Shown here piece after piece: positions 9,049 to 16,676 of a DNA stretch of 64,000 nt (its first letter is position 1; every line of letters begins with the position of its first letter). The DNA comes from Clostridia bacterium (GTDB lineage: Bacteria > Bacillota > Clostridia > CAKSNL01 > HGM11501): contig CAAFWO010000040.1 of NCBI GenBank assembly GCA_900766735.1, positions 8,978-72,977 of the forward strand, written 5' to 3'. A program made the position numbers and the translations under genes. Under the pieces are notes generated by a model. The model made no database searches and was not told where the DNA came from. It saw nothing but the letters and a program-made list of their open reading frames with translations.

Positions 9049-9698
9049 GCGTTTTAAATGTAAACCCCACCAGAATGGAGCTCACGAACCTTAAAAAGAA
9101 GCTCGCCGTCGCGAGAAAGGGCCATAAGCTCCTTAAGGATAAGCGCGACGAGATGATGCGACGGTTTTTGGATATTGTAAAAGAAAACCGTTCGCTTCGC
9201 GACGAAGTGGAACACGAGCTTCTCTCTGCGGAAAAAAAGATTATGCTCGCAAAGGCCGTGATGGGTGAAAAGACGCTCACATCGTCGCTCATGCTTCCGA
9301 AAAGCCGCGCGGCATTGGCTCTCGGCGAAAAGAATATTATGAGCGTTCCGATTCCGGAGTTTCGCCTTTTGGATAAGGGCGAAAACGTTCTGCCATACGG
9401 CTTTGCAACAACGGCCGGTGAGCTTGACGAGGGTATTTTTGCCCTTGAGGATACTATGCCGAAACTTATCAAGCTCGCGGAATCCGAAAACGCGATCGAG
9501 CTTCTCGCATCGGAAATCGAGAAGACAAGGCGCAGAGTTAACGCCTTGGAGCATGTCATGATACCGAATTATGAGGACACGATAAAGTATATCACGATGA
9601 AGCTTGACGAAAACGAGCGCTCGAATACGGCGCGGCTCATGAAGGTCAAGGATATGATGATCGAAGAAACAATTGAAGAAAAACGCGCAGCTCAGTAA
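9045..9698 (+). CDS. ntpD: V-type ATPase central-shaft subunit D
   Basis: 217 aa. Two long antiparallel helices at the N- and C-terminus (NVNPTRMELTNLKKKLAVA and RRVNALEHVMIPNYEDTIK) form the rotor shaft, as in all V/A-type D subunits. It overlaps ntpB by ATGA and is the last gene of the operon, followed seven bases later by a terminator. The small ntpH and ntpJ genes that end the Enterococcus operon are absent here. Confidence 0.95.
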   Translation: MSVLNVNPTRMELTNLKKKLAVARKGHKLLKDKRDEMMRRFLDIVKENRSLRDEVEHELLSAEKKIMLAKAVMGEKTLTSSLMLPKSRAALALGEKNIMSVPIPEFRLLDKGENVLPYGFATTAGELDEGIFALEDTMPKLIKLAESENAIELLASEIEKTRRRVNALEHVMIPNYEDTIKYITMKLDENERSNTARLMKVKDMMIEETIEEKRAAQ

Positions 9699-9704
9699 GT
9701 GCGA

Positions 9705-9735
9705 AAAAAACTCTGTAATCATTACAGAGTTTTTT
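9705..9735 (+). terminator. Terminator of the V-type ATPase operon
   Basis: Inverted repeat CTCTGTAAT/ATTACAGAG around one central base, flanked by an A-run and a T-run, immediately after ntpD. The symmetry could also stop minus-strand transcripts. Confidence 0.85.
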
Positions 9736-9775
9736 ATGTTTTAAATTATGCAAAAAATCAATTTTGTGCTAAATC

Positions 9776-9804
9776 TTGACAAAGTTTACCATGGATGCTA
9801 CAAT
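9776..9804 (+). promoter_or_regulatory. Strong promoter at the left edge of the toxin locus
   Basis: Perfect -35 TTGACA (9776-9781), 17-bp spacer and -10 TACAAT (9799-9804). No intact gene follows at once: the first translatable sequence is a toxin-tip remnant, then the 10043 gene. It may now drive the three candidate immunity genes. Confidence 0.7.
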
Positions 9805-9848
9805 AATTACAGTCGATCTTTGATTGGCTGCGATTGTGAAAAGCTTAG

Positions 9849-10016
9849 AATGGTCAAGGGTACAAGGATAACAACGGAAATATATGGAAAAAAGATCAGC
9901 TTCATAAAGATCATTGGGATATAACCGACAGGCATGGCAATAAGATTAGAGAGGTGGATTTTAACGGAAATGAAATTTGGCCAAATGGACCTAAAAACAA
10001 AAATAAGTTGCCGTAA
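9849..10016 (+). pseudogene. Orphan C-terminal tip of a polymorphic toxin
   Basis: An open frame of 55 codons without a start codon, closed upstream by TAG 9846-9848, translates to a text beginning NGQGYKDNNGNIWKKD and continuing with HWDITDRHGNKIREVDF and an NGNEIWPNGPKNKN tail. Gly-Tyr-x-Asp followed by His-Trp-Asp and a Gly-Asn-Lys ending is the usual look of small C-terminal nuclease-type toxin tips at the ends of RHS, WXG or LXG proteins. I recognise the style, not an exact family. The delivery part of the protein is missing, so this is a displaced tip. The next gene begins 26 bases after its stop, where immunity genes are normally found. Confidence 0.6.
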
Positions 10017-10042
10017 CTTATATATGAAAGCGGGTGAATAAG

Positions 10043-10603
10043 ATGAGGGTTGTTGATGGTCCGAAGTTGGAGAGAATAAAGGCAAATAACGGTTTTTTTG
10101 ATTTTGATAAATTAGAATCTGATTACGGTTTGAAGAGCAGGATAGAATTTGATAATTCGAAAAAAAGCGTGACATATTCGGACATACAATTCGGAGTAAG
10201 CGCAATAGAGGTTGATGAAAGAGCAAAATGCCTTAAATACATAGTGAAAGAACTGCTTGCACTATTTGGATGCAATGGGGTTATTTCAAGGTATAATGAA
10301 AAATGGGTTTTAAACCGGCTTAAATCTAAATCGTTATATGATTGTTTTAAAAAACAAAGGCTCTCAATTTGTTTCGACGGAGGAATTTTGATTCCGGATG
10401 ACTATGTGGCAATGTTGATTATTGATTCAATTTTAAAATATAATTGCTTTGCTTTATTCATACTCGAAAATTGCGTTTTGGCTCCGACCGATCACATGGA
10501 TATATTCATATGGTATACTGATGAAAGTAAACAAAAAAAGATTAATGATATTATTTGTGACCTTAATCGAGATGATCTGATAGTCGTTACTGAACAAAAA
10601 TAA
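10043..10603 (+). CDS. Unknown protein, candidate immunity protein of the adjacent tip
   Basis: 186-aa soluble protein without signal peptide or membrane segment and with no family I recognise. It starts at ATG 10043, about 8 bases after GCGGGTG; a GTG at 10034 in the same frame is less well spaced. Base and codon use are A+T-rich, unlike the ATPase genes. Its position directly after an orphan toxin tip and before two tandem paralogues suggests an immunity function; this is inferred from context only. Confidence 0.6.
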   Translation: MRVVDGPKLERIKANNGFFDFDKLESDYGLKSRIEFDNSKKSVTYSDIQFGVSAIEVDERAKCLKYIVKELLALFGCNGVISRYNEKWVLNRLKSKSLYDCFKKQRLSICFDGGILIPDDYVAMLIIDSILKYNCFALFILENCVLAPTDHMDIFIWYTDESKQKKINDIICDLNRDDLIVVTEQK

Positions 10604-10638
10604 TATTATAAAGGGGCTGATAGGGTGGCGGTGATTAA

Positions 10639-11145
10639 TTGCATAAAAGATATTTTATTTCAAAATATAATCCAATGTTGTGGTCTAAAGAAGGGATATA
10701 CCTTGGAGACGAATGGACAAGCATAGGGGATTTAAGGAAAACAGGGAAATCGCTTATCAACGATCAAGAATATTTGGGCGTTGAACAAAGGTATATAGAT
10801 TGTGTTTTGTATTTAATGAACAAAAGTAATATAGATTTTTTATATATTGCTGATTTGGCAATGTCTGGTATATCAGATGATGTGCGAATACATAATTTAT
10901 ATGATCATAACACAATGAATTTTTACAATAAAATCGCTGAAGGAATGAGGGTGGATTCGGGTAACATTAAATATGTAATGAGGCTCATGTTGCGTTGTAA
11001 TATTGATTGCCGCTTGTATTCACGCAAAAAGCATTTCATTGTAATTGTATCAGACGAAATGTATATGCATGTTATATGCGCACGGTTGTTTGACACAGAT
11101 ATAAAAAAGGTTGAAAGCCTGGGACTATTTGTTCTCAATGAGTAA
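10639..11145 (+). CDS. Unknown protein, paralogue of the next gene; candidate immunity protein
   Basis: 168 aa, soluble, no recognised domain. It begins with TTG at 10639 after a G-rich ribosome site; no ATG fits. It is clearly related to the next gene along its whole length: both share a Trp-Thr-x-Ile start, a Tyr-Leu-Met helix, Ala-Glu-Gly plus Val-Asp, a Leu-Met-Leu-Arg segment, Cys-Arg-Leu-Tyr and His-Phe-Ile. Tandem diverged copies of a small gene next to toxin tips are common for immunity genes that protect against several toxin variants. The function is inferred from context. Confidence 0.6.
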   Translation: MHKRYFISKYNPMLWSKEGIYLGDEWTSIGDLRKTGKSLINDQEYLGVEQRYIDCVLYLMNKSNIDFLYIADLAMSGISDDVRIHNLYDHNTMNFYNKIAEGMRVDSGNIKYVMRLMLRCNIDCRLYSRKKHFIVIVSDEMYMHVICARLFDTDIKKVESLGLFVLNE

Positions 11146-11157
11146 AGAGAAATGAAA

Positions 11158-11643
11158 ATGAACTATAAGAAGTATATCTTATCCCGCAATGGTTTGGAAC
11201 ATAATGATAATTGGACTGAAATAAGTGATATCGGAAGAACATTTGGCGGCGAAGTATTGACAGATGAGATCTATAGCAAGGGAGAGGATTGCTATGTGAG
11301 AGCTATGGAATATTTGATGGAAGTCAACGGTATCCATTCATTACGCATAGGCGAACTTAGTAAGTTTGATAATGATTATGAAGAAAAATACAACTCACTT
11401 TACAGTGAAAGTATATTATCGTTAAAAATGAGGCTGGCAGAAGGGTATGAGGTTGACAAAAAGTATATCGGAGATGTGGTAAAATTAATGCTACGCGGCG
11501 ATATATGGTGCAGGCTGTATGCACGTAATGCTCACTTTATTGCTGATGTTGGATACGATTTTTCTATACATATAATATGTAAAAAAATGAAAAAAAGAGA
11601 ATTCAAAAATATTCAGGCTATTATGTCAAAATCCATAAAATGA
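11158..11643 (+). CDS. Unknown protein, second tandem paralogue; candidate immunity protein
   Basis: 161 aa from ATG 11158, preferred over ATG 11152 because AAAGAGA is then about 8 bases upstream and the N-terminus (MNYKKYILSRN) aligns with the MHKRYFISKYN of its neighbour. It shares the spaced pattern AEG-x-x-VD, LMLR and CRLY-AR with the previous gene but is otherwise well diverged, so the duplication is not recent. No membrane segment or known domain. Stop and next gene are separated by 43 bases. Confidence 0.6.
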   Translation: MNYKKYILSRNGLEHNDNWTEISDIGRTFGGEVLTDEIYSKGEDCYVRAMEYLMEVNGIHSLRIGELSKFDNDYEEKYNSLYSESILSLKMRLAEGYEVDKKYIGDVVKLMLRGDIWCRLYARNAHFIADVGYDFSIHIICKKMKKREFKNIQAIMSKSIK

Positions 11644-11686
11644 AACGTGATATTAAATACTAACATTGTCGGGATAAAGGCTTGAA

Positions 11687-12121
11687 ATGAATATGCGTGG
11701 GAGAAGGTGGCAAAATAAGATGATAGAGAGGCATGAGATGGTTATTAGAGTATTGCCGATCGTTATGCTATGCATAATTTTTTGTGGTTTAATTGTTTGT
11801 TCTACGAAATTAAAAAACAAAAACACAAATGATATAAAAATTGGTAAAAATATAACTATTGAAATTCTAGATGGAGAAAACGTGAGCGCGGATTATCTTA
11901 GAAATATTTTAAAAGGAACAACAGTTGAATCGAATCCATTTTTTATAATGATGGATGACAAAGATCTTGAAAGGTTAATTGAATATATGGAGGAAAATAA
12001 GTATAAAATAGGGGCTGGGACATATACGATTAACCAAGGTTGGAGATTTGATAATGGGGAGTTTGTTACATGGAGTGGGGAAAAAAGAAAAATTTTTGTC
12101 TTTGAAAAGGCTATTGGTTAA
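11687..12121 (+). CDS. Small membrane-anchored protein with a YceG/MltG-like tail
   Basis: 144 aa (or 133 aa from ATG 11720, which has the better site GGAGAAGGTGG). One hydrophobic segment (about 21-42) follows a basic N-terminus, so most of the protein faces outwards. The end, with YKIGAGTYTINQG and a Phe-Asp-Asn-Gly sequence, resembles the small repeat at the start of MltG/YceG endolytic transglycosylases and related LysM-like modules. No catalytic domain is present, so an enzymatic role is unlikely. It may be part of the toxin/immunity region or a passenger gene. Confidence 0.5.
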   Translation: MNMRGRRWQNKMIERHEMVIRVLPIVMLCIIFCGLIVCSTKLKNKNTNDIKIGKNITIEILDGENVSADYLRNILKGTTVESNPFFIMMDDKDLERLIEYMEENKYKIGAGTYTINQGWRFDNGEFVTWSGEKRKIFVFEKAIG

Positions 12122-12148
12122 TAAAAATCTAAATCATTCAAATAAAAG

Positions 12149-12165
12149 AGATAACGGAGAGTTAT
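12149..12165. repeat. Short copy of a dispersed repeat end
   Basis: The 16 bases AGATAACGGAGAGTTA here are identical to 12804-12819. At this copy the match ends soon after, so it looks like a truncated end of the longer element described at 12797. The core ATAAC-GGAGA-GTTAT is itself an inverted repeat. Confidence 0.45.
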
Positions 12166-12236
12166 ACTATTAATCTTGAACGCTCTATCAAAAAACATAT
12201 GATGAAATCAGTTTTATCAGTGATCGGAGAAGAAAA

Positions 12237-12788
12237 ATGATAAGAAATGTTAAGAAAGCAATTGGTATTATCATTATTTTGTGCAGTATAGTTTTAGCTT
12301 ATATTATACTCCCTTGGGCAGGAATGTTTCTTGAAATGGTTTTGATGCCAAATCCTCAAAAACCACAAATTACATATGGAGAATTTCCTTTTAGGTTAGT
12401 GTATGAAATAGATAATAAAACAATTGTAGTGGAAGACACATTAATATGTGAATATGATGGGTATGCCGCGGATACAGCAAGCGGAAAATATCGAACGTGG
12501 AAATCTCATTTAAGAAGTGGAAACGCACATATTACATTGTTTAAGAATGAAAATTTAGAAATTTTTTACACACCTGATGTTAATCAGCACGCGGCTGGAG
12601 TGTATATGGGAGACACAGAAATTTATAGCAGTATAAATGAGGCTTTCCCTAATGCATGGCAAACCTACATTTTTAATGACAGGCAATCAAGCGCATATAT
12701 AATATCCGCAGATGATATGTGGGAAAAGTATAAGTTGCGTTTAATCAGTTGGGAAATTGCTCCGCCGATAGAGAATAACTTCAAATAA
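12237..12788 (+). CDS. Unknown protein with one N-terminal membrane anchor
   Basis: 183 aa: a basic start, then a long hydrophobic segment (about 8-38) and an exported or surface domain of about 145 residues without a recognised motif. The ATG follows GGAGAAGAAA closely. A+T-rich like its neighbours. In toxin loci, such anchored small proteins are often immunity or accessory proteins, but nothing in the sequence proves it. Confidence 0.5.
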   Translation: MIRNVKKAIGIIIILCSIVLAYIILPWAGMFLEMVLMPNPQKPQITYGEFPFRLVYEIDNKTIVVEDTLICEYDGYAADTASGKYRTWKSHLRSGNAHITLFKNENLEIFYTPDVNQHAAGVYMGDTEIYSSINEAFPNAWQTYIFNDRQSSAYIISADDMWEKYKLRLISWEIAPPIENNFK

Positions 12789-12796
12789 AAGTTTCC

Positions 12797-12900
12797 ACAA
12801 AAAAGATAACGGAGAGTTACAAATAAGAGAATGCCCTCCGGTGAGGTTTGATGAAAAGCCTCCCCGGAGGCGCAAAAGCACAATTGCAGGGAGCGAGCGC
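12797..12900. repeat. Probable dispersed intergenic repeat element
   Basis: A G+C-rich block with the dyad GCCTCC...GGAGGC and the sequence CCTCCGGTGAGGTTTGATG sits abruptly in A+T-rich DNA. Its minus-strand translation contains GEAFHQTSPEG and VTLRY, phrases I associate with short spurious proteins predicted from multicopy repeats in gut Clostridia; that association is from memory. The first 16 matching bases recur at 12149. It ends near the start of the RHS fragment at 12880. Confidence 0.4.
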
Positions 12901-13096
12901 GTCGAGTTCGGTTATGACAGCGCAGCTCTATTAACAAAAAAGGAAATATCGTCTAAACTCGGAATAGAAGCCATAACGGCGTATGAGTACGCCAAGAACG
13001 GAAACCTTAAGAAAAAAGTGGACTTTTACGGAATCCACTCAAAGACCGAGACATACACATACACCGCGTTCGGCGAGCTTAAAACTGCCGAGGGGA
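12880..13096 (+). pseudogene. Fragment of an RHS/YD-repeat protein
   Basis: One open frame here contains YD-type repeat text such as AITAYEYAKNGNLKKKVDF followed by KTETYTYTAFGELKTAEG. YD repeats form the sugar-like spiral shell of RHS toxin proteins. There is no start codon of its own, and after about 13096 the homologous reading continues one base out of frame into the toxin tip at 13097. The open frame from 12841 to 13191 is therefore not a real protein but a fusion of repeat DNA, RHS fragment and frameshifted tip. Confidence 0.65.
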
Positions 13097-13333
13097 GGTA
13101 CACTTGTCAACGGAAGCAATGCCAGCACATATATGAAATAGTTAGGCTTAAGGGGAGGCACAATACCCAATTTAAAGATATCAAAATTTAGCGAAATTTT
13201 CATGAATAACTCTTTTACTTATAGCGGAGCCTATAACTCTCTGTTAAATTATGCATATTTGTATAATCGGAATAGCCCTTGGGCTCAACAGGCTTCCAAA
13301 GCTTCGTATGCGAATGCTGCAATTAGAAAGTGA
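13097..13333 (+). pseudogene. Second orphan toxin tip, with an internal stop
   Basis: Read in the frame of 13097 the text starts GTLVNGSNASTYMK, meets a TAG at 13139-13141, and then runs open through LGLRGGTIPNLKISKFSEIF and a C-terminus YNRNSPWAQQASKASYANAA to TGA 13331-13333. It lies between an RHS fragment and a small membrane-protein gene, which is exactly where a C-terminal toxin domain would be. The toxin family is not recognised. The stop and the missing N-terminal part make it inactive. Confidence 0.55.
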
Positions 13334-13340
13334 GGGGCAA

Positions 13341-13703
13341 ATGATGTATTATTTATTAAATTATGTTCCCAATATGCTCTATATATTAATTCTTGCTATA
13401 CCTATAAAGGTAAATCCAGTTTTGTTTTTTATTATGTACCTATTTGTTCAACCAATATATTTGTTGATTGTTAATGTGCCGTTTGTTTGTAAAAAAACGA
13501 CATCATATACTAAATGCATTGTATGCATGGTTTCAACAATTATATTCAATGCGGTATTGACTATAGCCATTCATAAAATACGGACGGGATATTTTATAGG
13601 CGATGTACCGGAGGGATTATATTATTTAATGGTAGGGATGCCGATTTTGATTATAGTTATCGGGTTAGGCATAATATGTTGCATAAGAAATAGAATGCTT
13701 TGA
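13341..13703 (+). CDS. Four-helix membrane protein, candidate immunity protein
   Basis: 120 aa from ATG 13341, seven bases after the stop of the toxin tip and behind the site GAGGGG. An upstream start at 13251 in the same frame only overlaps the tip and has no ribosome site. Four hydrophobic segments are visible (about 6-24, 27-47, 58-76, 92-115). Small integral membrane proteins directly after a toxin tip are a well-known class of immunity proteins, used mostly against pore-forming or cell-envelope toxins. The role is inferred from position. Confidence 0.55.
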   Translation: MMYYLLNYVPNMLYILILAIPIKVNPVLFFIMYLFVQPIYLLIVNVPFVCKKTTSYTKCIVCMVSTIIFNAVLTIAIHKIRTGYFIGDVPEGLYYLMVGMPILIIVIGLGIICCIRNRML

Positions 13704-14775
13704 TGCTGTAACCAATCAGAAATATTCTTTGTTAAATATCGTCGGCGAAAGCGTTGACGGGGTGAACTATACATACTCAAGAGGGACGGACCTTTTGGGC
13801 TACACCTCAAGCCTTGGTGAAACGGTGTATTACCGCACGAACGTTCATGGGGACGTTAAGGAGCTTGTCAACGTTTTCGGGGAGAGTCTGGAGCGCTATG
13901 ACTACAACGCATACGGTGCGGAGAATGAGGATTACAACCCTTTCCGCCGTATGTTTGGGAAAAAGAACGTGCATAATCCTTTCCGCTATACGGGAGAATA
14001 TACCGACTCCGAAACGGGACTTGTGTACCTTCGTAACCGAATGTACGACCCGGAAACGGGACGTTTCATAAGCGAGGACACACACTGGAACATTGACAAC
14101 TGTATATACGGCGATGCCATAGACGGCAACAGACCGACAACGCCTGACATCGGGGCAATTATCCAATCAAACAATCTATATGTATACTGCATGGGCAATC
14201 CTATCATGTATGTTGACTATGAGGGAGAGTTTGTAATTTCCACAGCCTTAATCGTTGGAATTTCCATTGGAGCGTTGATAGGAGCTGGAATAGGCGCTTA
14301 TGTTGGCTATCAAGTAGCGGAAAAAGTCGGAGTAGAGGAACCTGAACGATGGAAATTTGTTGTTGGATATGGGTTGGGAGGAGCATTAATTGGCGGTACT
14401 ATTGGCGGGGTGATTGGATATGGCATACATGCCGCAATAGGAGTAGCAGCTGGAAGTAGCGCAACGGCTGTATCAATCCAAAATGCAATATCTAATGTTG
14501 ATGCATCAAGAATTAATCACATATTAAATGGGTCTAAAGGAAACGATCATATGTGGGAAAAGCTTATGAATAAGGTTGATTGGAACGGCGTTAGATATTA
14601 TATACAGGAGACAATGAAAACAGGTGAAACGATTTTGAAGAATAAATATGTAAACAACGATGTAACTACTATGGTCTATGAAACGGTACAAGAATATAAC
14701 GGTGTAACTGTTAAGGTTATTTATAATGTTATACATGGGATTGTCAATATAACCGATGCTTATGTGGTTTCATAA
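13687..14775 (+). pseudogene. 5'-truncated RHS core protein with its own toxin tip
   Basis: Open from 13687; the first usable start is TTG 13729 (348 aa) without a clear ribosome site. Residues 1-80 are YD-repeat text; 84-163 are the RHS-associated core with NPFRYTGEYTDSETGLVYL, RNRMYDPETGRFISED and LYVYCMGNP, which is self-cleaved in intact proteins. Residues 170-240 are a Gly-rich hydrophobic zipper often found before the toxin. Residues 252-348 are the tip, starting INHILNGSKGNDHMWEKL; His and Trp here recall small RNase-type tips, but the family is uncertain. An intact RHS protein has over 1000 residues, so the shell and secretion parts are missing. Confidence 0.75.
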
Positions 14776-14852
14776 AAACGGAGGTGGCATGATAATTAAC
14801 AGAGTAAGCATTTAATTATATTGAGGATAAAGAACTATGGGAGGGAGTTACA

Positions 14853-15374
14853 ATGACTGATGTAAATAAAAACATCGAAAAGATCAGGCAAATCAAAAGT
14901 GAAAAAAAGCGGAACAGGGAGGCAATTTCATTTCTGTGTGACATTGTTGCAAGTCAAAATGACGATGAGCTTAAGAAAAGCTACGAGAATATAATTTATT
15001 TTAATATCGACATGTTCCTCGAAGCATTGGCAAGAAAGAATAAGGCTGATACAACTGAAATGGTGTTTTCAATGCTTGCACAGGAATTACTTAATGAATA
15101 CACTAATTGGCTGTTTTGGAAGAGAAAAGAGTTAAATGCTGACAACATAGATGTCTGCATGTCCGTTGCACAGACGGTTTTTTATCTGTCATTTAAATAC
15201 CGGGAAGTTGTAGATGTAATGGAGTATGTATTAAAATCTCCTAATATAACACTGCGGCAAAGGCAGTCGGCATACGATTATCTTTGCTCGGACAATCCGG
15301 AAATTACGGGGTATCTCGGTGAAGAAAAAATTGAAAAATATAAAAAAGAGCGCCTTAAGTATGCCGGAAATTAA
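14853..15374 (+). CDS. Helical unknown protein, candidate immunity protein of the RHS tip
   Basis: 173 aa, soluble and predicted mostly helical, no recognised domain. The start ATG 14853 has a strong site GGGAGGGAG. It follows the RHS tip by 77 bases and is followed two bases later by another RHS fragment, so it is enclosed between pieces of RHS DNA. This placement is what is expected of an immunity gene carried along with its toxin tip. Confidence 0.6.
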   Translation: MTDVNKNIEKIRQIKSEKKRNREAISFLCDIVASQNDDELKKSYENIIYFNIDMFLEALARKNKADTTEMVFSMLAQELLNEYTNWLFWKRKELNADNIDVCMSVAQTVFYLSFKYREVVDVMEYVLKSPNITLRQRQSAYDYLCSDNPEITGYLGEEKIEKYKKERLKYAGN

Positions 15375-15376
15375 AA

Positions 15377-15583
15377 AGGCCGACGAACGGCTCGGTAACG
15401 TATTCGTACAACGCGGACGGGACGGTGAAACAGTCGATCCGCACCAAACAGGGCAAAATCGTATACAGTGAGCGCTACGAGTACGACAAAAACGGCAACC
15501 GCGTGTTTTCCGAGGAAAACGGTGAGATCAGAGACTACTGGTACGATGAGAACAACCGCCTTAAGAAAAAAACACCGCGATAG
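15377..15583 (+). pseudogene. Third RHS/YD-repeat fragment
   Basis: An open frame without start translates to YD repeats: SVTYSYNADGTVKQS, YSERYEYDKNGNRVFSEENG and DYWYDENNRLKKK, then a stop at 15581. The DNA is richer in G+C than the immunity gene just before it. It is the right-hand remnant of an RHS shell and ends in a terminator. Confidence 0.7.
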
Positions 15584-15595
15584 CGGTGTTTTTCT
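15566..15595. terminator. Bidirectional terminator between RHS fragment and recombinase
   Basis: Perfect stem AACACCGC/GCGGTGTT (15571-15578 and 15583-15590) with a GATA loop, A-run on the left and T-run on the right. It can end the plus-strand RHS transcript and the minus-strand recombinase transcript. Confidence 0.85.
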
Positions 15596-15598
15596 GTA

Positions 15599-16642
15599 CT
15601 ATTTTTCCGGAATCTCGCGGCTTCGCATGATCTCTTTTTTTGCTTTTGAGCTATACTGAGCATAGAATTTATGCGTGACCTCGATATTTTTATGCCCCAT
15701 GAGCTCGGCAACCATTTTAATGTCCACGCCTTCCTCCAGGAGGGTGCACGCAAACGTTCTCCTAAGCGCGTGAGGACGTGTTTTATCCTTATTTGTGATT
15801 CCGGCGGCAAGGCAATATGTTTTAAGATTATGCTCAACGCTTGAAATCGTGAGCCTGTCGCCGTTTCGTGAAACGAATAGGGCAGAGGTGTTATAATTTT
15901 GCTCTTTTCGCCATTCGAGATACTCCAAAAGCTCATTTTCGACCTGAACCGGCATAAAAATCTCGTCCTCATTTCCGCCTTTTCGGGTGACTGTGAACGA
16001 CGATGTTTCAAAATCAATGTCCGAAACGTCAAGATTTACCAGCTCAGAAACACGAACACCTGTTCCTAAATAGGTGAGATAGAGCGCAACATCGCGCTTT
16101 TTGCGGTTCAGATATTCTGTCAGAAGGCGACCCTTAAAGTATTTTTCGCCGTTTAGTATCACATCCATAAGCCGCATAGTCTCCTGGAGAGTGAGAGGCT
16201 TTTTGATCTTCTGAACAAGCTTATTCATATCAACTTTAAGTGTGATATTCTGCGAAATTTTGTCAGTCTTATAAAGATATGAAAAGAGACTCCTGAGTGA
16301 CGACATTTTGCGGTTGATGCCGAAAGAGGAATTTCTGTGCGTGCGGCTGTAGGGCTGGCCGTCAGCGTCCGTATATGTCAGCGTGTATTGCTTTAAGTAT
16401 GATTTATATTCCAACAGATCGTCAACGCTGATTTGCTCCATATCGTTTTCGGAAAATTCTTCAAGAGAGTCGTATGGGAATTTTTTTGTCACGAGCAGGA
16501 AGCTTAAAAATATTTTAATGTCTAAAGCAAAGGCGAGCTGAGTGTTGACGGATTCACCGTCATAATAATAGTCGATAAACCTGAAAACAAAGTCAGGCAG
16601 TTCCGACAGATAATTTCTCAGTGTATTTTGCTTATCAGCCAT
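15599..16642 (-). CDS. Tyrosine recombinase, XerC/XerD type
   Basis: 347-aa site-specific recombinase with an N-terminal SAM-like DNA-binding domain (about 20-130) and a C-terminal catalytic domain. All catalytic residues are present: Arg197 (GTGVRVSEL), Lys221, His291-x-x-Arg294 (PHALRRTF), His317 (LMGHKN) and the nucleophile Tyr327. It starts at ATG 16642 behind GGAGGATATT. Chromosomal XerC/D are usually about 300 residues; this one is slightly longer. Its place at the edge of the toxin island suggests a role in gain or rearrangement of that DNA, but no att sites were identified. A 12-bp palindrome lies just upstream of the gene. Confidence 0.9.
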   Translation of the reverse strand: MADKQNTLRNYLSELPDFVFRFIDYYYDGESVNTQLAFALDIKIFLSFLLVTKKFPYDSLEEFSENDMEQISVDDLLEYKSYLKQYTLTYTDADGQPYSRTHRNSSFGINRKMSSLRSLFSYLYKTDKISQNITLKVDMNKLVQKIKKPLTLQETMRLMDVILNGEKYFKGRLLTEYLNRKKRDVALYLTYLGTGVRVSELVNLDVSDIDFETSSFTVTRKGGNEDEIFMPVQVENELLEYLEWRKEQNYNTSALFVSRNGDRLTISSVEHNLKTYCLAAGITNKDKTRPHALRRTFACTLLEEGVDIKMVAELMGHKNIEVTHKFYAQYSSKAKKEIMRSREIPEK

Positions 16643-16676
16643 AATATCCTCCGTACATTCAAAACGGGTGTTCCAA

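Noticed and set aside
12841..13191. Open frame of 116 codons with a GTG start
   Set aside because: It joins a G+C-rich repeat, an RHS fragment and an out-of-frame toxin tip. The biologically meaningful reading changes frame at about 13096.
13232..13246. TATAACTCTCTGTTA resembling the 12149/12804 repeat in reverse
   Set aside because: One mismatch in 15 bases, and the stretch is coding text of the second toxin tip, so similarity is probably chance.
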